The position numbers were made by a program, and so were the translations under genes. From Acanthosoma haemorrhoidale (taxonomy: Eukaryota > Arthropoda > Insecta > Hemiptera > Acanthosomatidae): a stretch of DNA of 64,000 nt. Where the stretch lies: assembly GCA_930367205.1 (NCBI GenBank), contig OV884015.1, positions 110,114,509 through 110,178,508 on the forward strand. The letters run 5' to 3'. The notes under the pieces are model-generated. The model did no database searches and was not told the DNA's origin. It saw nothing but the letters and a program-made list of their open reading frames with translations. This document shows positions 59,450 through 64,000 of the stretch, one piece after another. Positions within the stretch are counted from its first letter, which is position 1. Each line of letters opens with the position of its first letter.

Positions 59450-59790
59450 GATAAGCTGGAAATTGTTACAGTCCAGCATTTCCTCACTCGTTTAAACAAT
59501 ATTTACAATTAAGCACGACCCAAAGACTTAGCAGATCCGCGTCACTCAATATAAACCATTAGAGGTCGGCCACCAGTGCTAGATCCACAGACGCTCAGGA
59601 CATGTTTGAAGAATCTAGGCATTGCCTAAAAATAACTTTTAATGGAATTTTCTGAAATTTAAGGAATGAGATCAAGCATTTAATTATATTAAGATCGTTA
59701 TGAACGGTTCTGTTGCTGACGTAATAAGGGGCATTAACTATTGTTCCTAAAACTTATGATTGACAGAACTTTTAGACCTAAATTGTCTTT
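59450..59790 (-). mobile_element. Diverged LINE family A fragment
   Basis: GTTATGAACGGTTCTGTTGC, GACGTAATAAGGGGCATTAA and ACGCTCAGGACATGTTTGAA match the other family A copies with many changes; an old insertion. Confidence 0.65.
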
Positions 59791-60713
59791 TAGGTCTCAT
59801 ATTTTTTGTTCAATTTTAGTCTTTTTAAGTTAGCATACTATTTCAGTTTTAAGAAGAACTATTTGTTTTTGATATTGAGATAAAAAAAAATGTTTTAAAA
59901 AAAGAATTATTGTTTTTATGTTCATTTTTTAATAAGAAATTTTGATGTAGGGTTGTTGTTTGAAAAAATAGGGTGAAAAAACCATAAGAAAGAATCGTAA
60001 AGAAATCTCTGTTAAAAAGAAATCAAATAAATTAGTTGAAGCGTAAATCCATACTTAATTTTATGTTTCTAGGCTGACTGCTTCAAAAGGGCAAATTTTC
60101 ATAATATAATTCAAGAAGTATTTAATCTTCAAATATATGGTGTAATTTTGAAGTATTGATCAATACTCGATCGTATAGACGTGCGTGATGTGAATCAAAA
60201 AAAAAAAATTAATCGAAAAAGTGACAGATTTTCTTGTGAGAATTATATTCTTACAGAGCATTGACGAGGGTAGAAAAGGAGCCTGTTGCAGGCCTGCCAA
60301 CTGCACACCTGTATCTCTTCAGTGTGAGGTAGATGCTGTTTATGTAAGCAGTTGGCAAACCTGCAGAGAAGGTGTTAAGGCGGTATAGAGGATTAAAAGG
60401 CAATGTATTCCGTGAAGGGAACTGTTTGCCAATGGCTTAACTCAAACCACGTGTTAGTTTGACATTCTCTAGCAAGCACGAGCTTGAATTTATTTTATTG
60501 AATTTATTTTTTATTTTGCTGGGCTTTTTCTATAGACTATTTGGCCATCCAGTTTTATAAGAACATACGATACAAACTTGCTGCACAACAAAGAGAAGCT
60601 GGAATAGAGATATGACAAGATGGCCATCCTAAATACAGCTATAGGCTGGTATCACAGTAAATCTCTCGCTCTGTCATCACCAATTCATACTTATGAATTA
60701 ATTAATAAAGACT
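59791..60713. other. Mostly unassigned; contains one hairpin
   Basis: AT-rich to 60230, then a less AT-rich patch to 60480 containing the inverted repeat listed next. The target-site copy AAGAC of the LTR ends at 60713. Confidence 0.35.
60289..60363. repeat. Inverted repeat, 16-bp arms, 43-base loop
   Basis: CAGGCCTGCCAACTGC (60289-60304) and GCAGTTGGCAAACCTG (60348-60363) pair with two mismatches, the inner ten bases perfectly. The size would suit a small structured RNA, but nothing shows transcription. Confidence 0.7.
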
Positions 60714-61424
60714 GTCGAATCGTCACGAGGAGGAGGGTGCCTGTCGCCCTGGTGACGAAGTGAGGGTTGATTAAGTTTATAACCTGGACAATCGTTTTAT
60801 GGTGGTCTTACTATCTGACTCCATTTTTGATAGGTTTGTGCCCCGACAATGCACTATGTTCAGGAGAAGAGGTATAGGGGGGTAGTGTAGGTAGTTTGTG
60901 TGGTCTTGAAATGACCACGATTTCACACTCGGTATCTGAGAGTAGGCGAAAAATGCCCGGATCCCAAAGGTGAGTGTGAACCGAAGAGAGGCAGACTGAA
61001 TTGCCGTTGGAGACACTACTAGGTAAAGTTTGTAGGGCCACGGCAACCGTCGTCCGCGAGGGAGAGGTCTCTCCCAAGGAGGTGCTAGATTTAGCGAGAC
61101 GAAGGCAGAGATTCCCACTAGGAAGGTGTGGGGTCTGACAACACCGGACTAAAACGTAGCGAGGGGAGGAGAGAAAGAGATGCAGAGGTTTTCATAAAGT
61201 CGAGTTTCAGAGTTTAACATCAGAGCAGCGGATAAGGATCTCTCGGCGATGGGTCTAGTACCTGCCACTGGCAGCTGGTGCCCCAGCTCATATAACTAAT
61301 TGGCCCCTAGCAGTATGTTTTATGGTTTAATATATTTAAAATAATTTATATTTTGGTAATGTTATTTATATTTGTTTACAATATATATAGGGTGATTAAT
61401 CTTATGTAGTTAGCGGTCGCTACA
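60714..61424 (-). mobile_element. Solo LTR (copy 3, diverged)
   Basis: 711 bp in minus orientation, from TGTAGCGACCGCTAACTA (at 61424) to GATTCGACA (at 60714), flanked by a perfect 5-bp duplication AAGAC (60709-60713 and 61425-61429). The ends and the inner block TTGTCGGGGCACAAACCT then ATGGAGTCAGATA are shared with copies 1 and 2, while most of the middle has diverged. This looks like a different subfamily. No internal region adjoins it. Confidence 0.9.
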
Positions 61425-61429
61425 AAGAC

Positions 61430-62512
61430 AAAACGAAATTTTCAGATGTTTCACGCTTAGTCTATTATTACTGACATAAATTTGAACTCAATTATATTGA
61501 ATTTAACGAATACTTAGCGATACCCACAGATAGAAGAGTTTCTGAATGAAATAGCTAATAGAATTAAAAAATGAGGTTACTTTTTATTTCAAATTCTCAT
61601 CAAAATCGCTTTAAGAATTTACATTTCATCATTATTGTCCTGTTTTATAAAATTATTAATTTCTTATTTGAATCATAATTTCTCCTCAAAAAATTAAAAC
61701 ACCGAAAACCATTATAATTAGCCATATGTTGCCTGTTTTATTTTTCCCCCATAGGAAATTTTTACATGTAATGAATATTTATTTATGAAATACATATACA
61801 ATTATAATATTGACAGAGATGGGTTAGATGACATGTAATCGAGTTGTAGTTGTTGCACTATAAATACTGCATGTCAGACGAGATGGACTACCTACCACAT
61901 CATGACAATAGTTATGACAGATGTCTGAGAGGGAAACTGCCCACAGGAATAACGGACATATTGTATTTATAATGAGTTTGAAATAGTGAACTGAAAAAAC
62001 CTAAGATACTACAAAAAGATACAAACGTTGTTCCGTAATTGTTATATATATATTTACAATTTCCTCTTGTTAGAATTTGTTCTTAATTTTTATTTTGAGT
62101 TAGGTATCATAATTAATTTTAAACAACATTCAAGCTTTGACTCAAGCTGGTTAAAAGTTATTATAATGGAACTGATATTTTCACATTTAGTTATTGTCTG
62201 TTATTTATTTATTATTGTTCGCGCTAGGGCTCTTGAGAATCAAGAATTCCCTAAACGCCAGAAAATTGCGCCAGTTACGTCGTGAGAAGCTGGATGTTGG
62301 ATTGAGTCGGTTAGCGTTACAAAATTGCCAACAGTAAGGCATAAACATTAAACAAAGTACTCAAAAATAATATATAAATAACCATTCATTTTATTAAAAA
62401 AAAAAAAAAAACTGATCAGCAATTTAACAGTTAATTTAACCAGACCTGATTGTTAGTAACTATAAATATAATGTATAATAAATAATGAAAAAAAGTTTAT
62501 AGTCACGATACG
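61430..62512. other. AT-rich DNA, nothing recognised
   Basis: No exon or transposon end could be supported. Confidence 0.4.
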
Positions 62513-62671
62513 ATGTTTCGGAGAAGAGTGCGTACAGACAACCGCAGTGTGGCGATGCGCACGGAGAGATTTGTAGACGAGATAGGCCGAGAAGTCCAAA
62601 TTTGTATTAAACAACGACTACTTGTTCGCAGGGGAACAGGCCCGTATTCTGCTATCTTCAACACTGACTAA
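62513..62671 (+). other. 52-codon ORF in a CpG-richer patch, unidentified
   Basis: ATG at 62513 to TAA at 62669-62671: MFRRRVRTDNRSVAMRTERF, then VDEIGREVQICIKQRLLV and RRGTGPYSAIFNTD. It is very basic. The patch is less AT-rich than the flanks. It could be an exon, a transposon fragment or chance. Confidence 0.25.
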
Positions 62672-63209
62672 GCCAAGCTCAAGCCTTGTCCTCTAGTACG
62701 CAAAATCATATTTATTTACTTCCTCGAGCTTTATAGTACTTTAAACTATGTTCCCCTGATGTAAACTAACTGTATGTTGATGTAACAAAATGAAAACTGA
62801 TGTTCAAGAGAAAAAACAAAACACACTTCATAACCTACACTTTCTTTTGTTTTTTAATCTTAAACATATCTTCGTGTATACAATAGTTACATACGCTTAT
62901 TTTCCTAATTTTCTTTAGCCGAAACAATCAGAAGATAAAGAAAAAACGAAATTCACAGTTTTAAAATTTTCCACTCATCTCATTACCATAAAAAAATAAT
63001 AATAGAAAAATATTGCTGAAATCCTCTCAAACAAAAATCAAGTTTAAACACTGAAGATTCTTAATTTGAATTACTTTTCTAATCAAAACTGATTTACTGT
63101 CTACGGAGCCCAAAAAATTATAGTGTCATTAATGTTTCTCAGATAACATATAAACAGCAGAATAATACGGAGTGTTGTACATACATTCTAGACGGATTTG
63201 ATCATTTTT
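62672..63209. other. AT-rich DNA, nothing recognised
   Basis: No supported feature. Confidence 0.4.
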
Positions 63210-63539
63210 AAAACTGATACGGTATTAATGCTACAGATTTCTTGACTAGTGTTCTATATTAAAACAAAACCATATGAGCATGTTTTAAAAACTCTTCATA
63301 GGCAGCTATTAAGTATTCATAGGCAACGTCTAAATAGATAATTCATCCAGCGTTAAGATCTGTGAACTTAACATAAAACTGTTACGGTATTAATGCTACA
63401 GATTTCTAGACTAGTGTTCTATATTAAAACAAAACCATATGAGCATGTTTTAAAAACTCTTCATAGGCAGCTATTAAGTATTCATAAGCAACGTCTAAAT
63501 AGATAATTCATCAAGCGTTAAGATCTGTGAACTTAACAT
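63210..63539. repeat. 165-bp tandem duplication
   Basis: Copies at 63210-63374 and 63375-63539 differ at only a few positions (for example GATACGG against GTTACGG, TTCTTGACT against TTCTAGACT), so the duplication is recent. Confidence 0.95.
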
Positions 63540-64000
63540 CAAACAAGGAACCCTTTCTCAAACCATCAAAGGTGAATTAGTAAATATTTGACTAGTCTAT
63601 GATCCAGTTTGACGCAGGCAACACAAACCCCCTTCCATCCTCATGTGCAAGTTTAATGAAATCGCCGGGTTCTGTGTACGAGGGCCCCTTCGCTCGTGTA
63701 GTTAAGAGCGCTTTGAGATTTTAGGGCGCTTACTGTGTTTAATGGACTGCTAAAGCTGTTTTTCATTCGTCAGTGGATTATTCAAATATCTCCCACAAGC
63801 CCTTCAGCGGAAGTGTACTGACGCCCAAGTCTGAATCTGGACAAGAGATGCGATTTATTTATGGGGAAAAAATTAACTCCCGTTGCCATGGGGCTTAGAA
63901 GGGTGTCATCTTAGGTTAACTAGCTTATTCAGGGTCCAAATTACATAACAGTGGCTGGTGATTGGTGAAACATCTTTGGAATCAGAATACCAAATTCAAA
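63540..64000. other. Right end of window, nothing recognised
   Basis: Less AT-rich than average, without a protein-like frame on either strand. Confidence 0.35.

Noticed and set aside
60777..61118. Minus-strand 113-codon frame
   Set aside because: It lies wholly inside solo LTR copy 3, and the matching region of the other LTRs is not open in that frame. It was also considered as the missing CRF-BP signal-peptide exon, but it has no fitting splice donor or phase.
1..64000. CRISPR arrays, operons, bacterial promoters and riboswitches
   Set aside because: None is expected in insect nuclear DNA. The only regular arrays are satellites without spacer structure.

Overview
The window looks like AT-rich nuclear DNA from an insect. 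The genes have introns with GT-AG boundaries. There are no operons and no RBS-led ORFs. Tc1/mariner and pogo DNA transposons and Jockey-type LINE fragments are abundant, and one gene is an insect-style corticotropin-releasing-factor-binding protein (CRF-BP). A hemipteran or similar insect would fit, but the order cannot be fixed from this sequence alone.

Only two host genes can be assembled with confidence. At the left end, plus strand, is a complete four-exon HAD hydrolase, a pseudouridine-5'-phosphatase-like gene (880-1833, 229 aa). From 54442 down to 12344, minus strand, run the last six coding exons of a CRF-BP gene (283 aa in the window, all ten family cysteines). Its signal-peptide exon was not found and probably lies beyond the window. 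The two genes converge tail to tail. One CRF-BP intron is about 24.3 kb and two others are about 6.5 kb, so most of the window is CRF-BP intron.

Region by region: 1-340 is the end of a Tc1/mariner-superfamily element. 2834-5210 is an internally deleted pogo/Tigger-like element with a striking set of subterminal repeats. 5.2-12.3 kb is AT-rich with almost nothing recognisable. 12.3-16.8 kb holds the three 3' CRF-BP exons, a dead Tc1 copy fused to a LINE piece, and a 52-bp tandem repeat. 16.8-41.1 kb is the giant intron: LINE fragments, a solo LTR, a second Tc1/mariner-superfamily deletion derivative, an 18-copy array of a 72-bp repeat with higher-order structure, and a deleted mariner. 41.1-54.4 kb holds three more exons, a truncated mariner and more LINEs. 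54.4-64 kb holds two more solo LTRs of the same family, the longest Jockey-like LINE copy, and several short duplications and hairpins.

The host genes show no functional link. The mobile elements explain most of the remaining structure. The strongest non-gene observations are the three solo LTRs with exact 5-bp target duplications (one with its empty-site paralogue in the same window), the 72-bp array, and the repeat-rich ends of the pogo-like element. Several short coding-like islands remain unidentified and are listed as such. I found no convincing new defence, biosynthetic or regulatory system.
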